Shown one piece after another: positions 1 to 9,010 of a stretch of DNA of 30,334 nucleotides. Numbering within the stretch: the first letter of the stretch is position 1; each line of letters opens with the position of its first letter. The translations under genes were made by a program, and so were the position numbers. The notes below the pieces were generated by a model, which did not search any database, was not told the origin of the DNA, and worked only from the letters and a program-made list of their open reading frames with translations. The DNA comes from JAVBKA01 sp031546715 (GTDB taxonomy: Bacteria; Bacillota; Clostridia; Oscillospirales; UBA929): positions 1-30,334 of the forward strand of contig JAVBKA010000142.1 of assembly GCA_031546715.1 (NCBI GenBank), in the 5' to 3' direction.

Positions 1-1
1 T

Positions 2-661
2 TGGAACGCTCCTGACGGCAAAACCTATGTAAGAGTTATAGACTATAAATCTGGAACACAGGGGCTAGATTACTCAGAGGTATATGCAGGCGTAAACATT
101 CAGCTTCCGCTGTATTTAAGCGCGGTCGTAAAGACCACAGCGGCAGTGTTTGAGGGCAAAAGCCTTGCGCCCGCAGGACTTCTGTATATTCCTGCAAAAG
201 AAGCGTTGTTAAGCAGTAAAAAGCCGATTACCGATGAAAAAGCACTCGAGGAGCAGAAAAAAGCTCTAAAACGCAAGGGGTTAATCCTTGGTGAAGACTT
301 TGTTATCTCTGCAATGGAGCAAACGGAGGACAACAACTTTCTCTACCTTCCCATCAAATATAAACAGGACGGCAGTTTGTACAGCACATCTCAAGCGGCG
401 GACAAGTCTCAGCTGGATATGCTGCTTCGGCACGTTGATAAAATTACCGAGGTGGCGGCAAAAGCATTGATTTCTGGGGATGTTTCAGCCAATCCCCTAA
501 CGTATTCACGCAAAAGCTCCGAGTGCGACCGTTGCGATTATAGACTTTGCTGCCATTTCGATGAGAGAATTGACATTGCGGCAAAAATCAACAAGATAGA
601 TAAAAAGGCATTTTTTAACATACTAGAGAATGACCAACTAGGAGGTACTCACGATGAGTAA
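2..661 (+). CDS. addB: AddB, ATP-dependent helicase/deoxyribonuclease subunit B, C-terminal part (5' end outside window)
   Basis: Only the last 219 codons are present and the reading frame is open at the left edge. AddB is the partner of AddA in the Firmicutes double-strand-break resection complex that replaces RecBCD. The fragment carries the C-terminal nuclease domain: VIDYKSG at fragment residues 12-18 is the catalytic D-Y-K core of the PD-(D/E)XK fold, followed by a QLPLYL stretch that matches the QxxxY-type motif. Near the end, cysteines in ECDRCDYRLCC (about residues 178-188, C-x2-C-x5-C) match the C-terminal ligands of the AddB iron-sulfur cluster; the fourth ligand would lie upstream, outside the window. 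The stop codon overlaps the addA start by 8 bases and the addA ribosome site lies within addB, indicating translational coupling. I am confident of the identity because of the adjacent addA. Confidence 0.93.
   Translation, partial: WNAPDGKTYVRVIDYKSGTQGLDYSEVYAGVNIQLPLYLSAVVKTTAAVFEGKSLAPAGLLYIPAKEALLSSKKPITDEKALEEQKKALKRKGLILGEDFVISAMEQTEDNNFLYLPIKYKQDGSLYSTSQAADKSQLDMLLRHVDKITEVAAKALISGDVSANPLTYSRKSSECDRCDYRLCCHFDERIDIAAKINKIDKKAFFNILENDQLGGTHDE
640..646 (+). promoter_or_regulatory. Ribosome binding site of addA
   Basis: AGGAGGT, 7 bases before the addA ATG, sits inside the end of addB. It fixes the addA start and supports coupled translation of the two subunits. Confidence 0.8.
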
Positions 662-3600
662 ACCCTCTTCACTACAGCTTACACCGAACCAACAGCTCGC
701 CGTGAGCCTTCGAGACAGAACAATTTTAGTCTCCGCAGCCGCTGGCGCAGGAAAAACCAGAGTACTGGTCGAGCGGCTATTAAGCTATGTCACAGATGAA
801 AAAGACCCCAAAAATGTGGACGATTTTTTACTGGTGACATATACCAGAGCCGCGGCGGCAGAGATGCGGAGCAGAATACTCAAAAGAGTAAACGAATTAA
901 TCGAAGAATATCCAGAGGACGACCACCTGAGAAAGCAGCCCGCAAAGGTTCTCAGCGCACATATCGGTACGTTGCACGGCTTTTGCCTAGAGCTAGTCCG
1001 AGAATTTGCCCCGCTTACGGACTTGCCCATTGGTTCTCGAGTTGGCGACGACACGGAGCTGAGCTTAATCAAGCAACAGGTGATGGATTCTCTGCTAGAC
1101 GAGCTGTTTGACATTCAAGCCGAGCAAGGCGACGATAGCAATATTTCTAAGTTTATCAAGTACTGCGTTACCATGCGCGGTGACAGCAGGCTGTCCGACA
1201 TTGTGATGAGCGCATGGGAAAAGCTGCATATTCATCACGCACCCATAGAGTTTTACGAGGTCTTTATCAAAGGCTTTGTCAGCCATGCAAACACATGGGA
1301 GGGCTTACTACTTGGCCAGTACGAAAGTAAGCTGAATAATGTTGAAAGCACTCTAAAAAGCGTCATAAGCTCAATCACAGACCCCGAAATTATCTTGAAA
1401 TATTTAACAGTAATTCAGCAGGAGCTTACCTGTTTACAGCTTATCCAAACTGCATTTTCAAAGGACTGGGATTCTGCGGTTAGTCAACTTCAAAATACGG
1501 AAATCCCATCGTTAATAGTTCGAAGCAAGAAAATAGTTGAACTTGAGGAAGTAAGCATGCTAAAATCAGCACACGTTGGATTTAAAGAGCTAATTGAGGA
1601 GTTAAATGACTGCTTCAATCGTCCTTCTGCTGATACGATTGAAGAGCTTCTTTCTGTCCACCCTATTATCCTTGGCATGTGGGAGGCGACACAGTTATTC
1701 GAGGAAAAATACTCCTCTGAAAAATCAAAGCGCAAGCTTCTTGATTTCGACGACCAGCTTGACATAACTCTCAAACTTTTGCGGAAAGACGACGGAACGC
1801 CTTCGGATATTGCGGCGTCCGTGTCTAGTCGTTTTACTGAAATTATGGTAGACGAATATCAGGACATAAACCACAAGCAAGATAGTATTATCAATCTGCT
1901 CTCAAAAAATGAAAAAAATCTTTTCTACGTCGGTGATGTGAAGCAGTCCATATATCGTTTTCAAAACGCAGACCCGAATATATTCGTCAGCAAATATACA
2001 CGCTTTCAAACCTATTCTGAGGAGGCAAATCCTAGACCTTGCAAAATTTTACTATCAGAAAACTTCCGTTCAAAGCCCCAAATTTTGGACGGAACAAACC
2101 ATGTATTTCAACATTTAATGACAAAAACTAACAGCGAAATAGAGTACAACGACCCACTAATTTGCGGCAAACCCGATGACATTGGCGCAATTAAATACAT
2201 TACAGTACAAATTGACAATACATTCGAAGACGAGGCAAAATTGCAAGCCGCACGGGTTGTTGCCTCTGAATTAAAGAGCATGATAGACGCAGGCACAGCA
2301 GTGCCATCTGATTGTACAATTCTGCTCCGCTCAATTAAGGACAGCGCGTATTATTACCAAAAAGCCTTAACCGAAGCTGGGATTCCAGTTTCAACTCAAA
2401 CGCATTTATCCGATTTATTCGAGACTATCGAGGTAAAAGCGATTACCTCAATGCTGTATGTTATTGATAACCCAAGACAGGATATACCATTAATTGCCGC
2501 GCTGAGATGTCCCATTTTTTCGTTTACGTCAGACGATTTAGCCGCACTTCGGACAATTGACCAGAAGAAGTCACTATTTGAATGCTTACTGGTCGATTCA
2601 AACCCAAAATCCGTATATTTTATAACTCAGCTAGATAAATGGCGACTTCTCGCATCAGAATGGCCCGTTTGGAGACTTGTAAGCCATATTATCAATTCAA
2701 CTCAGCTTTTGTCCCTATGCGGTGGCATGGCAGAGCAAAACCTTGCGGCTTTTTGCAGTATCTCCAGAATGTCCCCCGCTGTCCAAATCAGCGAGTTTAT
2801 GGTTTGGCTTAATAGAGTACTGGAAAGAAGTAAATTTGACGTTCCGTCTGCGTCACCCTCAGGCGGTTCTGCGCAGATTATGACCATTCATAAGTCGAAG
2901 GGCTTGGAGTTTCCTGTCGTTGTCCTTGCAGACACTGACTCTGCGTTTTTTTCTCAGGATTTGTATGAACGACTGCTAATTCACCCTGAATATGGCATCG
3001 GGATTAAAAAGAGGAGCAAAAACTCGGAATTCCCTACCATTTCCCACATGGCTGTGAGCAAAAAGATGATGTGGGAGAAGCTATCCGAGGAGTTGCGGCT
3101 TTTGTATGTTGCCATGACGAGAGCAAAGAACACCTTAGTATTTGTTTCCAGCAGCAAGGACGAGGGTTTCACCTTTGAAGCATGGATGGCGGAGCTAAAC
3201 GCTAGGCAAGACCAGACAGTTATATTAAAAAACTCTAGCTACTCAAATTGGCTTAGTTACGCTGCCGATATTGAAAACTGGGAATTTGTAACAGCTTATC
3301 CGCCCAATATAAACATCAACAACGAGCTTAATCTTGTGCCTGAGGATGAAATAGTATCAGAGAAAAGATCAGAATATGCTCATTTAAGAGCAATAGCCTT
3401 ACCTAGTAAGCTAACTGCATCCGAGTTAAAGGGACGATTTTACGACTTTGAAGTCATGTCAGATAGTCCTGCAACATCCGAGGCATTTGACAACGATAAC
3501 TTTGAAATACCCGACTTTCACGATTTAAAGCAGAAAAAATCACTGACTGCCGCCGAAAAAGGAACTGCCCTGCACTTGGTAATGCAATGCATCGAACTAA

Positions 3601-4094
3601 AAAGCTGCGTCAGTTTAGACGGCGTGAAGGCAGAGCTTGCAAGACTTCGGCACATATCCACGTTGTCCGAAGAGCAGTATGTTTGCATTGAGCCTAAAAA
3701 AATACTTAACTTTTGCCAAAACCCACTGGGACAAAGGCTTTTGAACGCCAGTGAGTGTCATAGAGAATGCAAATTCTCCATTCTTTCAAAGGCGGGCGAA
3801 TTGCTTAAAGGCGAACCAAATGACGAAGAAATTCTTCTCCAAGGCGTTGTAGACTGTTTTTTTGTAGAGCCTGACGGAGTTATAATAATCGACTTTAAAA
3901 CAGACAGAATCAGTCACGGCGAAGAACATCTGCGCGCCGAAAATTACAGATTACAGCTTGAAACCTATGCCCATGCAGTTCAGGCAATGACAGGTAAGCC
4001 AGTTATAGAAGCTTGGCTATACTTTTTTGCAACAGATACAGCGTATAAAGTCGATAACGAAAGTTCGCATACAGAACAAAACCCCCTCAAATGA
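654..4094 (+). CDS. addA: AddA, ATP-dependent helicase/nuclease subunit A
   Basis: A 1146-residue UvrD/Rep-type superfamily 1 helicase with a C-terminal RecB-type nuclease, acting with AddB in double-strand-break repair. Visible motifs in order: Walker A SAAAGAGKT (27-35), motif Ia VTYTRAAAAEM, Walker B MVDEYQD (about 398-404), GDVKQSIYRF (motif III), ENFRSKP (motif IV), TIHKSKGLEFPVV (motif V), LLYVAMTRAKNTL (motif VI, about 815-827), then the nuclease core GVVDCFF followed by IIIDFKTD (about 1077-1084) and a QLETY motif. Both activities therefore look intact. Length is slightly below the usual ~1200. The ATG is preceded by AGGAGGT at 640-646 and overlaps the end of addB. The last codons and the stop form part of a terminator hairpin. 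Confidence 0.97.
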   Translation: MSKPSSLQLTPNQQLAVSLRDRTILVSAAAGAGKTRVLVERLLSYVTDEKDPKNVDDFLLVTYTRAAAAEMRSRILKRVNELIEEYPEDDHLRKQPAKVLSAHIGTLHGFCLELVREFAPLTDLPIGSRVGDDTELSLIKQQVMDSLLDELFDIQAEQGDDSNISKFIKYCVTMRGDSRLSDIVMSAWEKLHIHHAPIEFYEVFIKGFVSHANTWEGLLLGQYESKLNNVESTLKSVISSITDPEIILKYLTVIQQELTCLQLIQTAFSKDWDSAVSQLQNTEIPSLIVRSKKIVELEEVSMLKSAHVGFKELIEELNDCFNRPSADTIEELLSVHPIILGMWEATQLFEEKYSSEKSKRKLLDFDDQLDITLKLLRKDDGTPSDIAASVSSRFTEIMVDEYQDINHKQDSIINLLSKNEKNLFYVGDVKQSIYRFQNADPNIFVSKYTRFQTYSEEANPRPCKILLSENFRSKPQILDGTNHVFQHLMTKTNSEIEYNDPLICGKPDDIGAIKYITVQIDNTFEDEAKLQAARVVASELKSMIDAGTAVPSDCTILLRSIKDSAYYYQKALTEAGIPVSTQTHLSDLFETIEVKAITSMLYVIDNPRQDIPLIAALRCPIFSFTSDDLAALRTIDQKKSLFECLLVDSNPKSVYFITQLDKWRLLASEWPVWRLVSHIINSTQLLSLCGGMAEQNLAAFCSISRMSPAVQISEFMVWLNRVLERSKFDVPSASPSGGSAQIMTIHKSKGLEFPVVVLADTDSAFFSQDLYERLLIHPEYGIGIKKRSKNSEFPTISHMAVSKKMMWEKLSEELRLLYVAMTRAKNTLVFVSSSKDEGFTFEAWMAELNARQDQTVILKNSSYSNWLSYAADIENWEFVTAYPPNININNELNLVPEDEIVSEKRSEYAHLRAIALPSKLTASELKGRFYDFEVMSDSPATSEAFDNDNFEIPDFHDLKQKKSLTAAEKGTALHLVMQCIELKSCVSLDGVKAELARLRHISTLSEEQYVCIEPKKILNFCQNPLGQRLLNASECHRECKFSILSKAGELLKGEPNDEEILLQGVVDCFFVEPDGVIIIDFKTDRISHGEEHLRAENYRLQLETYAHAVQAMTGKPVIEAWLYFFATDTAYKVDNESSHTEQNPLK

Positions 4095-4113
4095 GGGGGT
4101 TTTGTTCTGTATG
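4068..4113. terminator. Bidirectional terminator shared by addA and metK
   Basis: This is a perfect inverted repeat with two 22-bp arms (4068-4089 and 4092-4113) and a 2-base centre. The core CCCCCTCA/TGAGGGGG is GC-rich and is followed on each strand by a TTTTGTTCT tract. It lies between convergent addA and metK and would work for both. Its left arm encodes the last residues of AddA, and the addA stop TGA is the first triplet of the right arm. Confidence 0.88.
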
Positions 4114-4182
4114 AAAGCCGAAATCTTATCGATAGCCGTGATTTACTTAATTTGACTTGTATTGACTTTACCTAGGTTTATG

Positions 4183-5358
4183 CTACTTGACTTCGCTCTT
4201 CAACGCTTCGACTACATCAAGCTTTTCCCATGGCAAATCTAAGTCGTTTCTGCCAAAGTGACCATAGGCTGCTGTTTGTTGGTAAATCGGTCTGCGCAAG
4301 TCTAGGTGCTTAATGATACTTTGCGGACGGAAATCAAAATGTTCGCAAACAATTTGAGCAAGTCTTTCATCAGAAATTACGCCTGTTCCAAAGGTATCAA
4401 CAAGAACGCTTACAGGGCGGGCTACACCGATAGCATACGCAAGCTCAATTTCGCAACGTCTTGCAAGTCCTGCTGCAACAATGTTTTTAGCGGCATAACG
4501 AGCCATGTATGCGGCACTGCGGTCAACCTTCGTGGGGTCTTTGCCTGAAAATGCGCCGCCGCCATGACGGGCATATCCGCCGTAGGTGTCAACAATAATC
4601 TTGCGTCCTGTCAGACCTGAGTCACCTCTAGGGCCACCCACAACGAAGCGTCCAGTTGGGTTAATATGGATTTTTGTATCTGCGTCAATCCACTTTGAAG
4701 GAATAATTGGGTCGATTACTGTCGCCATAACACCCTTGCGAATGTCCTCGATGCTGACATCATCGCTGTGTTGGGTTGAAATGACAATTGCTTCGCAACG
4801 TGCAATCTTTCCAGCGTCGTCGTATTGAACGGTAACTTGGGATTTTCCGTCTGGACGAAGCCACTGTACGCCTTTTTCTTTGCGAACCTTTGCCAACTGT
4901 CTGCTTAGTGCATGTGCGTAAAAAATTGGTGCAGGCATCAACACTTCGGTTTCGTCGCAAGCATAGCCGAACATCATGCCTTGGTCGCCTGCGCCGATTA
5001 AATCATCGCTGTTGTGCTCAGTTTTAAATTCTTGGCTGTTGTTTACACCCATTGCAATATCTGGGCTTTGCTCGTCAATAGTCGTTAGAACAGCGCAGGA
5101 TTTTGAGTCAAAACCGATTGCAGGGTCATCGTAGCCAATTTTTTCGATGGTTTTGCGAACAATTGACGGGATGTCTACGTATGCGTCAACTGTAATTTCA
5201 CCCATTACCAATGCCATACCTGTGGTAACGATTGATTCACATGCAACTCTTGCATTTGGGTCTTTTGACAAAATAGCGTCAAGTACTGCGTCGGAGATTT
5301 GGTCGCACACCTTGTCGGGATGTCCTTCGGTGACTGATTCTGATGTAAATAATTTCAT
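4183..5358 (-). CDS. metK: MetK, S-adenosylmethionine synthetase
   Basis: A 391-residue methionine adenosyltransferase that makes S-adenosylmethionine from methionine and ATP in the cytosol. Key signatures are present: SESVTEGHPDK near the N-terminus (H13, D15), GAGDQGMMFGYA (about 122-133) and the P-loop-like GGGAFSGKDPTKVDRSAAY (about 263-281). Length matches the family. The ATG at 5358 is preceded by AGGGGT. It is the second gene of a unit with ahcY (15 bases between them), joining SAM synthesis with removal of S-adenosylhomocysteine. It ends against the shared terminator downstream of addA. I see no SAM riboswitch in front of either gene. Confidence 0.97.
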   Translation of the reverse strand: MKLFTSESVTEGHPDKVCDQISDAVLDAILSKDPNARVACESIVTTGMALVMGEITVDAYVDIPSIVRKTIEKIGYDDPAIGFDSKSCAVLTTIDEQSPDIAMGVNNSQEFKTEHNSDDLIGAGDQGMMFGYACDETEVLMPAPIFYAHALSRQLAKVRKEKGVQWLRPDGKSQVTVQYDDAGKIARCEAIVISTQHSDDVSIEDIRKGVMATVIDPIIPSKWIDADTKIHINPTGRFVVGGPRGDSGLTGRKIIVDTYGGYARHGGGAFSGKDPTKVDRSAAYMARYAAKNIVAAGLARRCEIELAYAIGVARPVSVLVDTFGTGVISDERLAQIVCEHFDFRPQSIIKHLDLRRPIYQQTAAYGHFGRNDLDLPWEKLDVVEALKSEVK

Positions 5359-5373
5359 TTCTATACCCCTATC

Positions 5374-6609
5374 TTAGAATTTAGTTTGATAATCAAGTTG
5401 TTCTTGTGTGAGTTTATCTATGGTAATGCCCAACGCAGCTAATTTATAAGCCGAAACGCGCTCATCGATAATATGCGGTACAGGATAAACGCCCGCTTTT
5501 AAGTTTTTACCGTTTTTCAGCATTGCCTCAAGTGCGAGAGCTTGAACGGCAAAGCTCATGTCCATAATTTCTACTGGATGACCGTTTCCGGCGGCAATAT
5601 TGCAAAGGCGACCTTCTGCAATGACGTTAAGAATTTTTCCGTCACTTAACTTGTAGCCCATTAGATTAGCTCTGCGTTCGTATGGCTTAGCGTTTTGGTT
5701 TAGCCATGCCACATCAACCTCAAGGTCAAAATGTCCTGCGTTTGAAAGTATTGCGCCGTCCTTCATGACATCGAAATGACGCTTGACAATAATGTCCTTC
5801 ACGCCTGTTACTGTGACAAAAATGTCGCCTAAGGACGCAGCTTCGTCCATTGACATTACGGTGTAACCGTCCATAACCGCTTCAATTGCCTTGACTGGGT
5901 CTACCTCTGTGACAATGACGTGTGCGCCAAGTCCGCCCGCCTTCATGGCAACTCCTCTGCCGCACCAGCCATAACCTGCAACAACCACAGTTTTTCCCGC
6001 AACCTGAACATTAGTAGTTGACATTATCGCGCTCCAGACAGATTCGCCTGTGCCGTAACGGTTGTCAAATAAATGCTTCATGTCAGCGTCATTTACAGCG
6101 TAGTACGGATGATTTAGAACTCCGCTGGCAGCCCGTGAGTGTAGCCTGTGAACGCCTGTAGTCGTTTCCTCTGTGCCGCCGATAAGGTTGTCCGCTAAGT
6201 GCTTGTAATTTCCGTGAAGTAGATTTGTTAAGTCGCCGCCGTCGTCGAGAATAAGATGAGGCTTGCATTCAAGCGCGGCAACTAATTGCTTCTCATATTC
6301 CTCTTCATTACAGCCGCGGAAAGCGAAAACATTGACGCCAAGGTCGGCAAGTCCCGCCGCAACGTCGTCCTGTGTAGACAAAGGGTTACAGCCTGTGGCA
6401 TATACATCTGCGCCTCCAGCTTTCAACGTCAGAGCAAGACATGCGGTTTTAGCTTCAAGATGAACGCTGGTTGTGATTTTATAACCTGAAAACGGCTTAG
6501 TTTTGAGAAATTCTTTCTCAATTTCAGTTAAAGCAGGCATATATGAGCGAGCCCATTCAATTTTCTGCTTTCCGAAGGGGGCTAAAGAGGGGTCTTTTAA
6601 AATAGCCAT
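5374..6609 (-). CDS. ahcY: AhcY, adenosylhomocysteinase (short bacterial form)
   Basis: S-adenosylhomocysteine hydrolase, which splits the methyltransferase by-product into adenosine and homocysteine using bound NAD. Seen: ETAKTACLAL-like N-terminal block (EAKTACLALTLKAGGADV), GCNPLSTQDDVAAGL, LDDGGDLTNLLH, GTEETTTGVHRL and the Rossmann motif VVAGYGWCGRGVAMKAGGLGA (about 207-227), then VTVTG and GHFDLEVD. At 411 residues it is shorter than the ~430-470 residue proteobacterial and eukaryotic type. It ends in LDYQTKF instead of the usual tail with conserved Lys and Tyr that contact NAD in the neighbouring subunit. A longer GTG start exists at 6621, but an SD-like AAAGGTG lies at 6620-6626 and overlaps that codon, so I prefer ATG 6609. 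It is first in an operon with metK. Confidence 0.95.
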   Translation of the reverse strand: MAILKDPSLAPFGKQKIEWARSYMPALTEIEKEFLKTKPFSGYKITTSVHLEAKTACLALTLKAGGADVYATGCNPLSTQDDVAAGLADLGVNVFAFRGCNEEEYEKQLVAALECKPHLILDDGGDLTNLLHGNYKHLADNLIGGTEETTTGVHRLHSRAASGVLNHPYYAVNDADMKHLFDNRYGTGESVWSAIMSTTNVQVAGKTVVVAGYGWCGRGVAMKAGGLGAHVIVTEVDPVKAIEAVMDGYTVMSMDEAASLGDIFVTVTGVKDIIVKRHFDVMKDGAILSNAGHFDLEVDVAWLNQNAKPYERRANLMGYKLSDGKILNVIAEGRLCNIAAGNGHPVEIMDMSFAVQALALEAMLKNGKNLKAGVYPVPHIIDERVSAYKLAALGITIDKLTQEQLDYQTKF

Positions 6610-6624
6610 TGGAGAGATCACACC

Positions 6625-6652
6625 TTTACATATCGAAATTTTATGTTATAAT
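6625..6652 (+). promoter_or_regulatory. Probable sigma-A promoter of the XRE-cupin/acyl-CoA synthetase operon
   Basis: TTTACA (6625-6630), a 16-base spacer, then a perfect TATAAT (6647-6652). It would give a leader of about 110 bases before the regulator gene. Its -35 box lies where the ahcY leader is transcribed, so the two divergent promoters are interleaved. Confidence 0.5.
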
Positions 6653-6673
6653 AGCAGACATACCTAAATTCAA
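6645..6673 (-). promoter_or_regulatory. Probable sigma-A promoter of ahcY-metK
   Basis: On the minus strand TTGAAT (6673-6668), a 17-base spacer, then TATAAC (6650-6645). It lies about 35 bases upstream of the ahcY ATG. The -10 box overlaps the -10 box of the divergent promoter. Read from sequence only. Confidence 0.5.
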
Positions 6674-6768
6674 TCCACTTTTACCCATTGCGTATACCAT
6701 GTAGTGTACCACAAGTGTTTTCAAAATACAAGAGCTTGTTTAATAATACTAATATAAGGAGTGTATTT

Positions 6769-7317
6769 ATGATTAAGGAAGTTGCAATTATTGCGTCACG
6801 TATCAGCGAAATGCGTGATATCTGCGGATTTTCAGCAGAAGAATTAGCTTCAAAGCTTGAAATTCCTGTTGAAACCTATGAAGGCTACGAAAGTAGCGGC
6901 TTGGACATACCCATAAGCGTGTTGTACAAGCTTTCGGCAATATTTCAGGTTGACCTCAACGAGCTTCTCACAGGGAACACCCCGCATCTTAGCACCTACT
7001 GTCACGTAAAAAAGGGTAACGGGCTGGCGGTTGACCGCTATCCTGGCTATAATTTCAAAAGCCTTGCCTATACCTATAAAAATAGGCTTTTAGAGCCGCT
7101 TTTAGTGACCGTCGAGCCTAGCGACCACGACCCTGCGCTAGTAACGCACTCAGGGCAGGAGTTTAATATTTGCTTGGAGGGTACAATCGAAGTTTTGTTT
7201 GACAGGAAGCGGATTGTGCTCGAAACAGGCGACAGCTTATATTTTAACCCAACCCATCCTCATGGTCAGCGAGCAATCGGAGGAACGGCAAAATTTCTAA
7301 CAATTATCACACAATGA
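6769..7317 (+). CDS. XRE-family transcriptional regulator with C-terminal cupin domain
   Basis: A 182-residue protein of the common HTH_XRE plus cupin_2 architecture. Residues about 5-65 form the helix-turn-helix domain (RISEMRDICGFSAEELASKL, then YEGYESSGLDIPISVLYKLSAIFQVDLNELL). Residues about 110-182 form a small cupin barrel with GQEFNICLEGTIEV and GDSLYFNPTHPHGQRAIGG, which keep several candidate metal or ligand residues (His, Glu, His). The start is ATG 6769 with AAGGAG at 6756-6761; an upstream in-frame ATG at 6688 has no SD. It is followed 9 bases later by an acyl-CoA synthetase gene. Such pairs are widespread and the regulator probably controls its own operon, sensing a small molecule through the cupin, but the ligand is unknown. 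Confidence 0.88.
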   Translation: MIKEVAIIASRISEMRDICGFSAEELASKLEIPVETYEGYESSGLDIPISVLYKLSAIFQVDLNELLTGNTPHLSTYCHVKKGNGLAVDRYPGYNFKSLAYTYKNRLLEPLLVTVEPSDHDPALVTHSGQEFNICLEGTIEVLFDRKRIVLETGDSLYFNPTHPHGQRAIGGTAKFLTIITQ

Positions 7318-7326
7318 GGTATCAGT

Positions 7327-8961
7327 ATGCTTAAAAGATTTCTTCCCAGAATTGAATTTTCATCGTATGAGGATTTTTCATCGAATTATAAGCTAACCGT
7401 ACCTGATGGTTTTAACTTTGGCTTCGATATTGTTGACCAATGGGCGGTTACCGAGCCTGAAAAGCGCGCCCTTGTCTGGTGTGACGACCATGGAAATGAG
7501 CGAATTTTTACTTTTAAGGATATTTCCGTACTTTCTAATAAGGCGGCAAACTGGTTTATTTCCCAAGGCATCAAAAAAGGTGACAGAGTTATCCTAATCC
7601 TTCGCCGCCGTTGGGAATACTGGGTTTGTGCGGTTGCACTGCACAAGCTTGGGGCTACACTTATTCCCGCATCACTACAGCTAACGTCTAAGGATGTGAG
7701 CTATAGAGTATGTGCCTCTGGGGCAAAAATGATTGTTTGCTTAAATGATGACGGTCTTTTGTCTCAGGTTGAGCAAGCAGATCTGACAATTTCCAAATGC
7801 GTCATAAACCAGAGTAAAAACGGCTGGACAACCCTTGATTTTGAAGCATGTTCCGAGGTGTTTATACGACCAGAAGGTGAAAACGCCACTAAAAACAGCG
7901 ATTTAATGCTAATGTACTTCACCTCTGGCACTACAGGAATGCCGAAGATGGTGCAACATGACTTCACGCACCCATTGGGGCATATTGTAACTGCACATTA
8001 TTGGCAAAAAGTCGTTGAAAACGGTCTGCATATGTCTGTTTCTGATTCTGGATGGGCAAAGTTTGGCTGGGGTAAAATTTACGGTCAGTGGATATGCGGG
8101 ACTGCCGTTTTCGCCTATGACATGGATAAGTTTGTACCAAAAAATCTGCTGGAAAAATTGCAACAGTACAAGGTCACCACCTTCTGCGCTCCGCCTACTA
8201 TGTACCGCTTTATGCTTCAAGAAGATATTACAAAGTATGATTTGTCCTCTATAAAACACTGCTGTAACGCAGGTGAGCCGCTAAATCCAGAGGTTTTCAA
8301 CAAATTTCTCGAGCTTACTGGACTAGAGCTTAACGAAGGCTTTGGGCAGTCTGAATCCAGCGTGCTCATAGCAAACTTTCAGTGGTTCGAGCCTCGCCCC
8401 GGCTCAATGGGCAAGCCATCGCCGCTGTATAATGTTGACCTTATTGACGCTGACGGAAACTCATGCGAACCGGGTGTTGAGGGTGAAATCGTAATACGAG
8501 CCGTGGGCGAAGATAACGGTCTATTCAGAGGCTACTTAGGCGACGAAACGTACAATAACAAGGTTTTCAGAAACGGTTACTACGCCACTGGCGACGTTGC
8601 TTGGTATGACGACGACGGTTACTATTGGTTTGTCGGCAGAAACGACGATATTATTAAATGCAGTGGCTATAGAATCGGGCCCTTCGAGGTTGAGAGTGCG
8701 TTAATTGAGCATAAAGCAGTGTTGGAATGCGCCGTAACGGCTGTCCCCGACCCTATTCGTGGTCAGGTGGTTAAGGCGACTATTGTGCTTAAAGTTGGCT
8801 TTGACGCTTCTGATGAACTGAAAAAAGAGCTACAGGAACATGTTAAGCATGTAACTGCGCCCTATAAATATCCAAGAATTATTGAATTTGTATCAGAGCT
8901 TCCGAAAACTGTGAGCGGTAAAATTAAGAGAGCACAAATCAGAAAAAGTGATGAAGTCTAA
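7327..8961 (+). CDS. AMP-dependent acyl-CoA synthetase/ligase (medium-chain ACSM-like)
   Basis: A 544-residue ANL-superfamily enzyme that activates a carboxylic acid to an acyl-AMP and then to a CoA thioester. Motifs: YFTSGTTGMPKM (P-loop A3, about 197-208), NEGFGQSE (A5), YYATGDVAWYDDDGYYW (A7), FVGRNDDIIKCSGYRIGPFEVE (A8 hinge region) and PKTVSGKIKR (A10, catalytic Lys). The overall form resembles medium-chain or acetyl-CoA synthetase-like proteins; I cannot assign the acid. GAGGT overlaps the stop of the preceding XRE-cupin gene, so the two are cotranscribed and probably functionally linked. It is convergent with the capA-like gene and no strong terminator is visible between them. Confidence 0.92.
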   Translation: MLKRFLPRIEFSSYEDFSSNYKLTVPDGFNFGFDIVDQWAVTEPEKRALVWCDDHGNERIFTFKDISVLSNKAANWFISQGIKKGDRVILILRRRWEYWVCAVALHKLGATLIPASLQLTSKDVSYRVCASGAKMIVCLNDDGLLSQVEQADLTISKCVINQSKNGWTTLDFEACSEVFIRPEGENATKNSDLMLMYFTSGTTGMPKMVQHDFTHPLGHIVTAHYWQKVVENGLHMSVSDSGWAKFGWGKIYGQWICGTAVFAYDMDKFVPKNLLEKLQQYKVTTFCAPPTMYRFMLQEDITKYDLSSIKHCCNAGEPLNPEVFNKFLELTGLELNEGFGQSESSVLIANFQWFEPRPGSMGKPSPLYNVDLIDADGNSCEPGVEGEIVIRAVGEDNGLFRGYLGDETYNNKVFRNGYYATGDVAWYDDDGYYWFVGRNDDIIKCSGYRIGPFEVESALIEHKAVLECAVTAVPDPIRGQVVKATIVLKVGFDASDELKKELQEHVKHVTAPYKYPRIIEFVSELPKTVSGKIKRAQIRKSDEV

Positions 8962-9010
8962 GTAAGTAATTGCATTACTTGATTTGCCGATAATAGACTG
9001 TAAATCAGGC

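Noticed and set aside
6610..6768. SAM or SAH riboswitch upstream of ahcY-metK
   Set aside because: The leader before ahcY is short (about 35 bases from the predicted start) and shows no riboswitch-like set of helices.
8962..9010. Terminator between the acyl-CoA synthetase and capA-like genes
   Set aside because: Only a 7-bp AT-rich stem (8964-8970 with 8974-8980) and a weak GATTT/AAATC dyad are visible, without T-tracts.
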